Counted from the first letter of the stretch, positions 22,929-31,354 are shown. The stretch: 60,932 nucleotides of DNA from Oscillospiraceae bacterium (GCA_016292255.1 JAEEZZ010000082.1:1-60932); one strand, 5' to 3'. Translations and numbers: made by a program. The notes: generated from the letters alone by a model not told the origin.

Positions 22929-24338
22929 ATGGATCAGAATAAACCGGATCTTCGACAGCAAAAATTCATCCGCATGACCACGGCTCCGGTGCAGGGGCTG
23001 GTGCTTCGGCTGGCCGTGCCTACCATTGCGTCCATGCTGGTGACCGCCCTGTATAACGTGGCGGACACCTACTTCGTCAGCTCCATCGGCGGCTACGCGG
23101 GCACCTGCGCCATTGCCGCAGTCTCCGTCTCCCTGTCTGTGATGGCGCTGATCCAGGCCCTGGGCTTTTTCGTGGGCCAGGGCGCTTCCAATTTCATCTC
23201 CCGGGCCCTGGGCCGGCACGACGTGGACAAGGCCGCCGAGATGGCGGCGACCGGCCTCGTCTTGGCGCTGACGCTGGGCGCGCTGGTAACGCTGCTGGGA
23301 GAGCTGTTCACCGCGCCGATCGCGCGCTTTCTGGGGGCGGACGAGGAATTCGTCAAGCCCACGGTGGACTATTTGCGCTGGATCCTTGCCGCGGCCCCGC
23401 TGATGACGGGCTCCTTCTGCCTGAACAATCAGCTCCGCTTTCAGGGCAACGCCTTCTACGCCATGATCGGCGTGGTCAGCGGCGCGGTGCTGAATGTGGG
23501 GCTGGATCCGCTGTTCATTCACACCCTGGGCATGGGGGCCCAGGGCGCTTCCCTGGCAACGGCGGTCAGCCAGAGCGTGGGCTTCTGCGTCCTGCTGGCC
23601 GGCACCTTCCGGGGGGATAACCTCCGCATTTCCTTCCGTCGCGTCCGGATCTCCCTGGAGAACCTGGGCTACATCGTCCAGGGCGGGCTGCCCTCCCTGC
23701 TGCGCCAGGGCTGCGGCGCTGTGGCCGTGATGGTGCTGAATCGCACGGCGGGTGACGTGGGCGCCATGGATCCCGAGATCGGCCGGGCGACGCTGATCGC
23801 AGCCTTCGGCCTGGTGAGCAAGACCATGATGCTGGTCAACAATGTGGTCATCGGCCTCGGCCAGGGCTACCAGCCGGTCTGCGGCTTCAACTACGGGGCG
23901 GGGCAGTACAGCCGCGTCCGGGCCGCCTTCTGGTTCCTGGTCAAGACTGTCGCCTGCTGGTGTCTGCTGGTGATCGTGCTGGGAGAGCTGCTGGCCCCCC
24001 GGGTGGTGGGGCTCTTTCCCGACGCCCAGCCCAAGGTCAAGGAGCTGGGCGCAGTGATCCTGCGCTTCCAATGCGCCACCTTTTTTGTCAACTGCTGGGT
24101 GGTGCCCTCCAATATGACCCAGCAGACCATGGGCTGGATGGTCTCGGCCTCCACCCTGGCCATGGCCCGGCAGGGGCTCTTTCTGGTGCCGCTGGTGCTG
24201 CTCCTGCCCCGGCTCTTTGGCCTGACCGGCCTGGAGCTGGCCCAGCCTGCCAGCGACGTGCTGACCCTCTGCCTCGCCATCCCCCTGCAGATCCGTGTGC
24301 TGCGCCACCTGTCCCAGGGGGATAAGCCCCTGGAATAA
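22929..24338 (+). CDS. MATE-family multidrug/cation efflux transporter
   Basis: 469 residues with about twelve hydrophobic segments in two repeated halves. Family features include VLRLAVPTIASMLVTALYNV near the start, DTYFVSSIGG, and QGASNFISRALGRHD. It exports drugs or organic cations using a Na+ or H+ gradient. It starts 17 bases after the upstream terminator and no promoter is obvious in the short gap, so it may depend on read-through. Confidence 0.92.
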   Translation: MDQNKPDLRQQKFIRMTTAPVQGLVLRLAVPTIASMLVTALYNVADTYFVSSIGGYAGTCAIAAVSVSLSVMALIQALGFFVGQGASNFISRALGRHDVDKAAEMAATGLVLALTLGALVTLLGELFTAPIARFLGADEEFVKPTVDYLRWILAAAPLMTGSFCLNNQLRFQGNAFYAMIGVVSGAVLNVGLDPLFIHTLGMGAQGASLATAVSQSVGFCVLLAGTFRGDNLRISFRRVRISLENLGYIVQGGLPSLLRQGCGAVAVMVLNRTAGDVGAMDPEIGRATLIAAFGLVSKTMMLVNNVVIGLGQGYQPVCGFNYGAGQYSRVRAAFWFLVKTVACWCLLVIVLGELLAPRVVGLFPDAQPKVKELGAVILRFQCATFFVNCWVVPSNMTQQTMGWMVSASTLAMARQGLFLVPLVLLLPRLFGLTGLELAQPASDVLTLCLAIPLQIRVLRHLSQGDKPLE

Positions 24339-24408
24339 CAGCGAAGACCCGGCAGGGGAGCGGCATCCCGGCCCCCGTGTGTGGGAGAAAGTGAGAAGCT
24401 GAGCGCCA

Positions 24409-25194
24409 ATGAAATTACCCATCTCAAAACGCCTGCTCTGCTGCGCGGAGCTGGTGCCCCCCTGCGGCACTGTGGCGGACGTGGGCACAGACCACGGCTA
24501 CCTGGGGATCTACCTGCTGCAGAACGGCCGCTGCGGCCACGTGATCGCCGCCGACCTCCGGAAAAAGCCCCTGGAATCCGCCCGGGCGAACGCCATGGCC
24601 TTTGGGATCCCGGAGGCCAAAGCCTTCCCCCTGGGGGGAAGGTGCCCCAGTGCGCACACTGGGGCGGATGAGGGGGAGCGTCCCGGCGCGTCGGAGCCCC
24701 AGACACACGGAATGACCTTCGTCCTCTCAGATGGTTTACATAATTTTGAGCCAAACTCCTTTGACGTCCTGGTTCTGGCGGGAATGGGCGGGGATCTGAT
24801 CGCCCGGATCCTGGCGGAGGCCCCCTGGCTGGAGGGCGGGCCCTGTAGGCTGATCCTTCAGCCCCAGTCCGCGGCCAACGATCTGCGCCGCTGGCTGGGG
24901 GAGCGGAGCTGGGCCATCGACCGGGAGCGCCTGGTGCGGGACGGCCGCTTTCTCTATTCGGTCATGGCCGTCCGGCCGGGGCAGGGGAGTGCCCTCAGCC
25001 CCGGCGAGCAGTACGTCTCTCCGGCCCTGCGGCGGGAGGGGGACCCGCTGTATGCGGACTACCTTGCCCGCACCCGCCGCGCCCTGGAGCTGACCGTCTC
25101 CGGCATCACCCAAAGCGCCGACCCCGCCGACCTGGCCCGCGCAGCCTACTACCGGGCCGCGCTGGAGGAAGTAGCTTCGCTTGGTGCGCTATGA
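24409..25194 (+). CDS. trmK: tRNA (adenine-22-N1)-methyltransferase TrmK with inserted repeat peptide
   Basis: 261 residues; family members usually have about 225-240. The class I methyltransferase core is clear: VADVGTDHGYLGIYL (SAM-binding), VIAADLRKKPLESAR, and VLVLAGMGGDLIARIL. The enzyme methylates A22 in tRNA. Residues 71-90 are encoded by a 58-bp double-hairpin repeat, in frame, giving KAFPLGGRCPSAHTGADEG; together with about 15 flanking residues it extends the loop before the second SAM-contact strand. The same element and peptide occur in the GH53 gene at 38954. The C-terminus (EVASLGAL) runs into the mini-hairpin array. A Nif3-like gene follows, as is usual for trmK. Confidence 0.9.
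   Translation: MKLPISKRLLCCAELVPPCGTVADVGTDHGYLGIYLLQNGRCGHVIAADLRKKPLESARANAMAFGIPEAKAFPLGGRCPSAHTGADEGERPGASEPQTHGMTFVLSDGLHNFEPNSFDVLVLAGMGGDLIARILAEAPWLEGGPCRLILQPQSAANDLRRWLGERSWAIDRERLVRDGRFLYSVMAVRPGQGSALSPGEQYVSPALRREGDPLYADYLARTRRALELTVSGITQSADPADLARAAYYRAALEEVASLGAL
24619..24676 (+). repeat. 58-bp double-hairpin repeat inside trmK (copy 1)
   Basis: Two adjacent hairpins: GCCTTCCCCC with GGGGGAAGG, then GCCCCAGTG with CACTGGGGC. The sequence is identical over 58 bases to 39074-39131. It is read in frame as part of trmK. Five of the six frames of the element lack a stop codon, which makes in-frame survival likely. Confidence 0.95.
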
Positions 25195-25429
25195 AGTATG
25201 CTTCGCATATGAAGTGTGCTTCGCACATGAAGACGCTTCGCTTATGAAGTATGGCTTCGCCATATTTGACACAACGGGAGAGTCTTCCCAATTAAATTTC
25301 TTTTTCATCTTTTTATTCGCAGAATATAAAGATACCGCAATATGCGTGAAGCGCATACTTCATATCTCCAACGGAGATACTTCATATGCCGCAAGGCATA
25401 CTTCATGTCCGCAAATGCGGATACTTCAT
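25191..25429. repeat. Array of mini-hairpins spaced by ATGAAG / CTTCAT
   Basis: Left arm: ATGAAG at 25191, 25209, 25227 and 25244 (period 17-18), each followed by a tiny hairpin such as TATGCTTCGCATA or TGTGCTTCGCACA. Middle: about 90 A/T-rich bases. Right arm: hairpins such as ATCTCC/GGAGAT and ATGCC/GGCAT, each followed by CTTCAT at 25358, 25380, 25401 and 25424 (period 21-23). The whole forms a large inverted structure between trmK and nif3. Spacer stems differ from unit to unit, while the six-base separator is constant. Confidence 0.85.
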
Positions 25430-25447
25430 CCGAGAAAGGAGTACCTC

Positions 25448-26215
25448 ATGACTGTAAAAACTGTCTTAGATTACCTCTGGACCCTTGCGCCGGAGGCGTG
25501 CAGGATGTCCTGGGACAACGTGGGCCTGCTGCTGGGACGCAAAAACGCCCCGGTTCGGGGCGTTTTGGTGGCCTTGGATGCCACGGCTGCCGTGGCAGAG
25601 GAGGCGGAGCGGCTGGACTGCCAGCTGGTGGTGACCCATCACCCGGTCATCTTCCACGGCGACAAGCACATCACCGACGCCGACCCGCTGACGGAAGTGC
25701 ACCTGCGCTACCTGGAAAAGGGGATCGCGGTGATCTCCATGCATACGAATCTGGACTGCGCCCCCGGCGGCGTCAACGACCTGCTGGCGGAGCAGCTTGG
25801 TTTACATAATATTAGCGTTTTAGAGGACGGCGAGACCGCCGGACTGATCCGCATGGGGGAGCTTTCGGAGACGGAGCTCCCGGCCTTTGCCGGGTTTGTC
25901 AAGCAGCGGCTGCGCTGCCCCGGCCTGCGCTGGGTGGACGGTGGCAGACCTGTCCGCCGGGTGGCCGTGGGCGGGGGCGCCTGCGGAGAGTTCATGCCGA
26001 AGGTGCTGGCCGCCGGCTGCGACACCTTCGTCACCGCGGATATCAAATACCACGAATTCTGCGACGCGGCGACCCTGGGGCTGAACCTGATCGACGCCGG
26101 TCACTTTGAGACGGAGGATCCTGCCTGCGATATGCTGGCGGCCAAGCTGCGGGAGCGCTTCCCGGCGCTGAGGGTCTGCCGTTCCGCCCACAAGGGCTGC
26201 ATCCGCTTCCTGTGA
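25448..26215 (+). CDS. Nif3-like dinuclear metal-centre protein
   Basis: 255 residues from MTVKTVLDYL, placed at AAAGGAGTACCTC-ATG; the in-frame reading to 25181 only translates the repeat array. Metal ligands of the NIF3/YqfO family are visible: MSWDNVGLLLG, VVTHHPVIFH (His pair), SMHTNLDCAPGGVN, and DAGHFETE near the C-terminus. Members form hexamers with two metals per subunit; the function is debated (GTP cyclohydrolase I type 2-like). It pairs with trmK, a conserved neighbourhood in Firmicutes. Confidence 0.92.
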   Translation: MTVKTVLDYLWTLAPEACRMSWDNVGLLLGRKNAPVRGVLVALDATAAVAEEAERLDCQLVVTHHPVIFHGDKHITDADPLTEVHLRYLEKGIAVISMHTNLDCAPGGVNDLLAEQLGLHNISVLEDGETAGLIRMGELSETELPAFAGFVKQRLRCPGLRWVDGGRPVRRVAVGGGACGEFMPKVLAAGCDTFVTADIKYHEFCDAATLGLNLIDAGHFETEDPACDMLAAKLRERFPALRVCRSAHKGCIRFL

Positions 26216-26216
26216 G

Positions 26217-27887
26217 TCAGCGCAGCACCACGCTGGTCTGCCCATCCAGGGTCAGAACAGTCCCTTCCAGGCTGGCGCTGCCCAGGCCCACGAAGCCGCT
26301 GATCACGGTGTAGTCGGCCAGGCCGCGGTTTGCCAGGTCTGTTTTGAAGGGCTCGGTGGTGGTGTTGTGGAGAACCAGGCAGCTTTTGCCGTCCAGCGTG
26401 GCCGTGAAGCCGCCCACGTTGGTGGCGTTGAAGCGCAGGGCGCTGTATTCACCCCCGGCGATCTCCGGATTGGCCTTACGCAGCAGAATGAGCTGCTTGT
26501 AGTAGCTGTACAGGCTGTCGGCCTGGAGCATCTGCTCCGCGGCGCTGCCGTCGGCCCGCAGATCCGTGGAATAGGTGGTGCCCTGGGGATCCTTGACGGT
26601 GTCGCCGTCCCCCCATACCATGGCCAGACGGCGGTTGGCGTCGGTGTTGGCTCCGGCTCGGGAGCCCCGCATGGCCAGCTCCTCCCCGTAGTAGAGGAAG
26701 GGGGAGCCGGGCCCCAGGATCAGCAGATTGGCCGCCATCTGGGCTGCGCCGGTTCGGGTGGGCAGGAAGCCCGCGGCCCGGTCGGTGTCGTGGTTGGCCA
26801 GGAAGGGCACGATAGTCGCGTCCCCGCGCAGGGCCTTCACCGTGTCCAGATAGCTCTGCACGTATTCGGTGTAGCGGTTCACGTCGCCCTTCTGGGCCGC
26901 AGCGGCGATATAGCCCTCGGCCAGACAGGTGGAGAAGTCGAAGCAGTTCATGGCAGGGTAGTAGGCAAAGGTCACGGCGTCGCCGTCCCAGACCTCGCCC
27001 ACGGTGTAGATGTCTGACTTGATGGCCCGCAGCTCGCCCAGATACCAGCTCCAGAACTCCGCGCTGGCGGCGTTGTCGCCGAAATAGACGTACTTGGCCG
27101 CGTCGAAACGGAAGCCGTCCACTCCCAGCTCCAGGTAGAATTTCGCCACGTCCAGCACGGCCTGGCGCACGTCCTGGCTGTCAAAGTTCAGCTCCGGCAT
27201 ACCGCCGTCGAAGTTGCACTCGTAATAGTCGTCGGTGCCGGACAGGGAGTTGAATTTGCGGCCCGCGGGCGCGCTCTCCCCCTGGGTGTAGAAGGAATAG
27301 AAATTGTAGTAGGGATCGTCCACGGCGTGCTGCTGGTGGGCGGTCTGGAAGGCCGTGAACCAGGCGTTGGATTTGCCGGTGTGGTTGATGGGCAGATCCA
27401 GGATCAGCTTGACGTTCCGGCTGTGGCAGAGCTCCACCAGCTCCCGCAGATCGTCCAGGGTGCCGAAGGCCCCGTCCACGTTGTAATAGTCGTTGACGTC
27501 GTATTTGTGATAGGAGCCGGAGCGGAAGATGGGGGTCAGCCAGATGCCCTCGATGCCCAGAGATTTGCCGGAGCTGTCGTCCCCGTCGTTGAGGTAGTCC
27601 ATCCGGTTGATGATGCCCCGCAGATCGCCGATCCCGTCGCCGTCAGAGTCGGAGAAGGAACCCACGAAGATCTCATAGAAGACCCGGTTGTTGTCCCGGG
27701 CGGCTGTGACGCCGGCGGGAACCGGAACAGCCAGCTCCCCGGCGGGAGCAGGGGGCTCCGTAGTCTGCACAGCCGCGCCTGTGGACTGGGCAGGTGTGTC
27801 GGAAGCGGGAGCGGGGGAAGCCTCGCACCCTGCCAGCGGGCCGAATAAAAGCAAAAGCGTGAGGAAAATGGAAACAGTCTTTTTCAT
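26217..27887 (-). CDS. GH13 alpha-amylase-family lipoprotein
   Basis: 556 residues. A lipobox (LAGC, Cys about 21) and a Pro/Ala/Thr linker are followed from about residue 65 by the GH13 barrel. Catalytic residues: nucleophile Asp in VDGFRFDAAKY, acid/base Glu in YTVGEVWDG, and the third Asp in FLANHDTDR. DSDGDGIGDLRGI is a typical calcium loop or region I neighbour. It would cut alpha-glucan or malto-oligosaccharides at the cell surface. It has its own sigma-A promoter. The stop lies one base from the convergent nif3 stop, with no terminator between. Confidence 0.92.
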   Translation of the reverse strand: MKKTVSIFLTLLLLFGPLAGCEASPAPASDTPAQSTGAAVQTTEPPAPAGELAVPVPAGVTAARDNNRVFYEIFVGSFSDSDGDGIGDLRGIINRMDYLNDGDDSSGKSLGIEGIWLTPIFRSGSYHKYDVNDYYNVDGAFGTLDDLRELVELCHSRNVKLILDLPINHTGKSNAWFTAFQTAHQQHAVDDPYYNFYSFYTQGESAPAGRKFNSLSGTDDYYECNFDGGMPELNFDSQDVRQAVLDVAKFYLELGVDGFRFDAAKYVYFGDNAASAEFWSWYLGELRAIKSDIYTVGEVWDGDAVTFAYYPAMNCFDFSTCLAEGYIAAAAQKGDVNRYTEYVQSYLDTVKALRGDATIVPFLANHDTDRAAGFLPTRTGAAQMAANLLILGPGSPFLYYGEELAMRGSRAGANTDANRRLAMVWGDGDTVKDPQGTTYSTDLRADGSAAEQMLQADSLYSYYKQLILLRKANPEIAGGEYSALRFNATNVGGFTATLDGKSCLVLHNTTTEPFKTDLANRGLADYTVISGFVGLGSASLEGTVLTLDGQTSVVLR

Positions 27888-27916
27888 TCCAGATACCTCC
27901 CATTCAGGATAGTTTC

Positions 27917-27945
27917 ATTTTATCGAATAGAAATCCAACTGTCAA
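27917..27945 (-). promoter_or_regulatory. Sigma-A promoter for the GH13 lipoprotein
   Basis: On the reverse strand a perfect TTGACA (27940-27945) and TAAAAT (27917-27922) are 17 bases apart, 30 bases before the start codon. Confidence 0.75.
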
Positions 27946-27962
27946 GTCAGTTTTGAATTGCA

Positions 27963-27988
27963 GTTTTTCAAATCGCGATTTGAAAAAC
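27963..27988. repeat. Perfect 26-bp TTTTTCAAATCG palindrome
   Basis: Thirteen bases (GTTTTTCAAATCG) are followed directly by their exact complement. The core recurs at 57899-57923, where a 3-base loop separates 11-base arms. Both copies are intergenic. Short TTCATTATTCACTATTAC-type repeats follow here up to the ribosome site at 28031. Confidence 0.8.
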
Positions 27989-28044
27989 ACCACACCTATT
28001 CACTATTCATTATTCACTATTACTTATTATCTGGGGGTGATACC

Positions 28045-28557
28045 ATGCCCATCGTAGAACTCTATCCGCCGGAGCGGCTGGCACGGCTGGCGCGGCGGCG
28101 CAGACTGGTCAAGGGACTGCTGTATCTGCTGGCCGCTGCGGCGCTGGCAGTCTGCGTGGTGCTGACCTGCCGGGTCAACACCCACAACATCTACGATATG
28201 CTTCTGGCCTGCATCTGCATCAGCGTGGGCGCGGCCTGGATCATTATTTACTTCGGCATCTACGTGGTGCGGGACGGGGGCCGGGAGCTGGCCCACGCCA
28301 GGCACCTGGCCGACGGCCCCCGGGAATCGCTGAGCGGGCAGGTCGCCATCCTGCCCCTGAAGGTTCGGATCCGCAACAGCGTCACCCTCCGCAAGCTCCG
28401 GGTGGAGACCGCCGAGGGGCCGGTGGAGTGCAGCGTCCATGTGGACAGGGCGGAGGAGCTTCGCAGGGCGGGCCCGCGTCTGACCCTGTATACGGTGCAC
28501 GGCTACGTGGTGGCCTGGCAGCGGATGGAAGAGGAGGCGAGCCATGCGGATCCTTAA
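28045..28557 (+). CDS. Two-helix membrane protein of unknown function
   Basis: 170 residues from MPIVELYPPE, preceded by GGGGGTGA; the longer reading covers only intergenic repeats. A basic N-terminus (RLARRRRLVKG) is followed by two hydrophobic helices (about 28-47 and 55-75) and a cytosolic, slightly basic C-terminal domain of about 95 residues (EDGPRESLSGQ-like, VAILPLKVRIRNSV, LTLYTVHGYVVAW). I do not recognise the family. It overlaps the next membrane protein by 14 bases, so the two are coupled. Confidence 0.65.
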   Translation: MPIVELYPPERLARLARRRRLVKGLLYLLAAAALAVCVVLTCRVNTHNIYDMLLACICISVGAAWIIIYFGIYVVRDGGRELAHARHLADGPRESLSGQVAILPLKVRIRNSVTLRKLRVETAEGPVECSVHVDRAEELRRAGPRLTLYTVHGYVVAWQRMEEEASHADP

Positions 28558-29107
28558 AAACATCTGGGCCCAGCTGCACCGCTTCGTCTTCTGGGCGCTG
28601 ATCCTCTCCCTGCTCTGGGCCTGGATCTATACCTTTGTGGGCGATACCACCAGGGATAAAAAGCTGATCCTCTGCGTGGATGCCTATGCGCTGGAGCAGC
28701 GCCCCCTGGCCCTCCGGCTGGAGGACGAGTGCCTGCCCGCCGGGATCAAAATGATCCAGGTGCGGAGCTTCGGCTATGACTTCCTCGGCACGGAGCTGGA
28801 GGGAGATCTCTATCTGATGAAGGCTTCGATCCTGGAGGCGGCATTGACCGATACCCCGGGGAAGCTGGCCCCTCTGACCCTGCCGGAGGGAATGGCGGGC
28901 TACACCCGGGAGGGAAAGACCTGGGGGATCCTGGCCTTCGACCCTGCGACCCAGCACGGCCCCGCCATGGATTATATTCAGTACACCCCCCTGCCGGATC
29001 CGGAGCCGGAGGCCTACTACCTTTGCATCGACGCGGCCAGCCCGCACTACGGCGCGCAGGATAACGCCGCCTGGGAGTTGGCCCTGGCATTTTTGAGAAT
29101 CGACTGA
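28544..29107 (+). CDS. Membrane-anchored extracytoplasmic protein, unknown
   Basis: 187 residues. One N-terminal membrane helix (FVFWALILSLLWAWIYTFVG) is followed by an extracellular domain of about 150 residues with a binding-protein-like look (KKLILCVDAYAL, GDLYLMKASILEAAL, EAYYLCIDAASPHYGAQD). I have seen similar anchored domains near sugar loci of gut Clostridia, but I cannot name the family. It is coupled to the gene before it. A palindromic element separates it from the GH53 gene. Confidence 0.6.
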   Translation: MRILKNIWAQLHRFVFWALILSLLWAWIYTFVGDTTRDKKLILCVDAYALEQRPLALRLEDECLPAGIKMIQVRSFGYDFLGTELEGDLYLMKASILEAALTDTPGKLAPLTLPEGMAGYTREGKTWGILAFDPATQHGPAMDYIQYTPLPDPEPEAYYLCIDAASPHYGAQDNAAWELALAFLRID

Positions 29108-29111
29108 CACC

Positions 29112-29200
29112 GTAGGGGGCGGCGTCCTCGACGCCCCGCGGCGCTCCTGTTTTGATACGTTTTTTGATACGTTCGGGCTGTCGAGGACGCCAGCCCCTAC
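29112..29200. repeat. GTAGGGGGCGGCGTCC terminal-inverted-repeat element
   Basis: An 89-bp stretch with imperfect 21-bp terminal inverted repeats (GTAGGGGGCGGCGTCCTCGAC at the left, its near-complement at the right) fills the gap between the membrane protein and the GH53 gene. A second member is at 36824-36900. The GTAGGG end links it to the shorter GTAGGGACGG family. Confidence 0.85.
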
Positions 29201-29226
29201 GCTCTGCCGATGGAAAGGAAATGAAC

Positions 29227-31269
29227 ATGAAAAAATTGCTGATTTGCCTGTTGGCAGCTGCGCTGCTGGCGGGCTGCTCGACGCCGGAACCCCCCGGCGA
29301 AAGCACTGCGCCCGTCCCGGAGACCACCGCAGCTTCCGCCATCGCACCCTCCGTGGCCCCGCTGGATACGCCTGCTGTGATCGAAAAAACCGACGTGGCC
29401 CCCAAGGGGGCGCTGCGCGGCTGCCCGCTCTACGTCAAGGCTGTAGAGGGCCTTCCCGACGACTTTATCTTCGGCATGGACGCCTCCCAGATCCCGGCGC
29501 TGGAGGCCTCCGGCGTGAAATACTATGACCGGGACGGACAGGAGCGGGACGTGTTCGAGATCCTGGCCGCCAACGGGGTCAACACCATCCGCGTCCGGGT
29601 CTGGAACGACCCCTTCGACGCCGAGGGCCGCGGCTACGGCGGCGGCAACTGCAATGTGGACACCGCCCTGGAGATCGGAAAGCGGGCCGCGAAATACGGC
29701 ATGAAGCTGCTGGTGGACTTCCACTACTCCGACTTCTGGGCCGATCCGGGCAAGCAGATGGTCCCCAAGGCCTGGGCCGATTATGACCTGGACACCAAGG
29801 CCGCCGCCCTGTATGCCTACACCCACGACGTACTGATGACCCTTCGCAACGCGGGGGTGGAGGTGGGCATGGTCCAGGTGGGCAACGAGACCAACGGCGC
29901 CCTCTGCGGAGAGCGCGAATGGTCCGCCATCGTCAGCTTGATGGCCGCCGGCTCCCGGGCTGTGCGGGAGGTCTATCCCGCGGCAAAGGTGGCGGTACAC
30001 TTCGCCAACCCGGAGAACGGAAACTACAACACCTACGCCACCAATCTGAAGATCTACGGGCTGGATTACGACGTCTTCGGCTCGTCCTACTACCCCTACT
30101 GGCACGGCAGCCTGGAAAATCTCACCAGGACCCTGGCCCAGGTACGCAGCAGCACCGGCAAGGACGTGATGGTGCTGGAGACCTCCTACGCCTGGACGGG
30201 GGAGGACTTTGACTTCTCCGCCAACACCATCTCCGACGAGAGCGCCGTCAACAAGCCCTATCCCTTCTCCCAGCAGGGGCAGGTGAACAGCCTCCGGGAC
30301 GTGACCCAGGCCGTGCAGGACGCCGGCGGCATCGGCGTCTGCTACTGGGAGGGCACCTGGATCGGCGTGGGCGGGGCCACGAAGGAGGAGAACCAGAGGC
30401 TCTGGGAGCAGTTCGGCTCCGGCTGGGCTTCCTCCTACGCTGCGGAATACGACCCCGACGACGCGGGCAAGTGGTACGGCGGCTGCGCCGTGGACAACCA
30501 GAGCTTCTTCGACCCCCAGGGCAAGGCCCTGGACAGCCTGATGGCCTTCAATCTGATCCGCTACGGCAACAGCGAGGTGGCCCTGGAGATCCAGGCGCTG
30601 GAGGAGCTCAGCGCCCGGGTGACGGTGGGCGACGCCTTTGCCCTGCCCGGGACGGTGAACGCCATCATGACCGACAACAGCCGCCGACCGGTGGAGGTGA
30701 CCTGGAACCTGACGCCGGAGACCCTGGAGGGCTGGCTGGCCGTCCCGGGCAGCCACGAGATCACCGGCACGGCGGATGGCATGGAGGCGCTGCTCCGGCT
30801 GACGGTGGAGGGCGTGAACCTGCTGAAAAATCCCTCCTTTGAGGAGGGCAGCGCTGCGCCCTGGGTGGCGGAGAACCTGGGCGGCTGCAAGGAGCTGCGG
30901 ATCGAACAGAAGCCCGGCGACTCCCGCACCGGCGAATGGCACTATCACTTCTGGTCGCCGGATTCCGGCAAGGCGGAGTTTACGCTGGAGCAGACCCCGG
31001 AGGGCCTGGAGAGCGGCACCTACGATTTCCGCATCTGGATCATGGGCGGCGACTGCGGCGTGGCGGAGGTCTATGCCTATGCCAAGCTGGACGGAGAGAT
31101 CGTCGCCACAGCCCCGATGGAGATCACCGTCTGGAACGAATGGCACCTGGGGGAGGTCCCGGGGATCGCGTACACCCAGGGGCAGACCCTCACGGTGGGG
31201 ATCTATGTCAAGGCGCCCAACGCCGGCGCCTGGGGCAAGATCGACGACGCCTCCGTCACAAGAAGATAG
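29227..31269 (+). CDS. Secreted arabinogalactan endo-beta-1,4-galactanase (GH53) with Big and carbohydrate-binding domains
   Basis: 680 residues from the ATG at 29227 (ATG at 29221 is the alternative). Lipobox LLAGC near residue 18. The GH53 barrel covers about residues 75-440 (FIFGMDASQIPALEASG, TIRVRVWNDPFD, VDFHYSDFWADPGKQ), with acid/base Glu 221 in VQVGNETNG and nucleophile Glu 318 in VLETSY. A Big-like Ig domain spans about 455-525. A C-terminal beta-sandwich (NLLKNPSFEEG start, IDDASVTRR end) is CBM61-like and should bind beta-1,4-galactan. It cuts pectic galactan at the cell surface and feeds the ABC importer encoded next. Confidence 0.93.
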   Translation: MKKLLICLLAAALLAGCSTPEPPGESTAPVPETTAASAIAPSVAPLDTPAVIEKTDVAPKGALRGCPLYVKAVEGLPDDFIFGMDASQIPALEASGVKYYDRDGQERDVFEILAANGVNTIRVRVWNDPFDAEGRGYGGGNCNVDTALEIGKRAAKYGMKLLVDFHYSDFWADPGKQMVPKAWADYDLDTKAAALYAYTHDVLMTLRNAGVEVGMVQVGNETNGALCGEREWSAIVSLMAAGSRAVREVYPAAKVAVHFANPENGNYNTYATNLKIYGLDYDVFGSSYYPYWHGSLENLTRTLAQVRSSTGKDVMVLETSYAWTGEDFDFSANTISDESAVNKPYPFSQQGQVNSLRDVTQAVQDAGGIGVCYWEGTWIGVGGATKEENQRLWEQFGSGWASSYAAEYDPDDAGKWYGGCAVDNQSFFDPQGKALDSLMAFNLIRYGNSEVALEIQALEELSARVTVGDAFALPGTVNAIMTDNSRRPVEVTWNLTPETLEGWLAVPGSHEITGTADGMEALLRLTVEGVNLLKNPSFEEGSAAPWVAENLGGCKELRIEQKPGDSRTGEWHYHFWSPDSGKAEFTLEQTPEGLESGTYDFRIWIMGGDCGVAEVYAYAKLDGEIVATAPMEITVWNEWHLGEVPGIAYTQGQTLTVGIYVKAPNAGAWGKIDDASVTRR

Positions 31270-31354
31270 AATGTTTATTCGGGATAATTCAATAAAAATC
31301 CCCTTTGATTTACAAATTATTCACAAATTTATAAAAAAATATAAAAATAACAGA

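Noticed and set aside
20631-24488. 1285-codon open reading frame on the minus strand, antisense to the MFS, GDPD, DUF1858 and MATE genes
   Set aside because: It is a shadow caused by high GC and strong third-base bias. The plus-strand genes have clear family motifs and ribosome sites; the antisense protein is low-complexity His/Gly/Gln-rich with no motif.
25191-25429. CRISPR array
   Set aside because: The separators are only six bases, spacers are self-complementary and 7-17 bases long, and no cas gene is near.
25181-25447. N-terminal extension of the Nif3-like protein
   Set aside because: The frame stays open through the repeat array, but the encoded peptide is repeat-derived and a good ribosome site lies directly before the conserved start at 25448.
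29197-31146. 649-codon minus-strand frame opposite the secreted GH53 gene
   Set aside because: Shadow frame; the GH53 catalytic motifs on the plus strand decide the coding strand.
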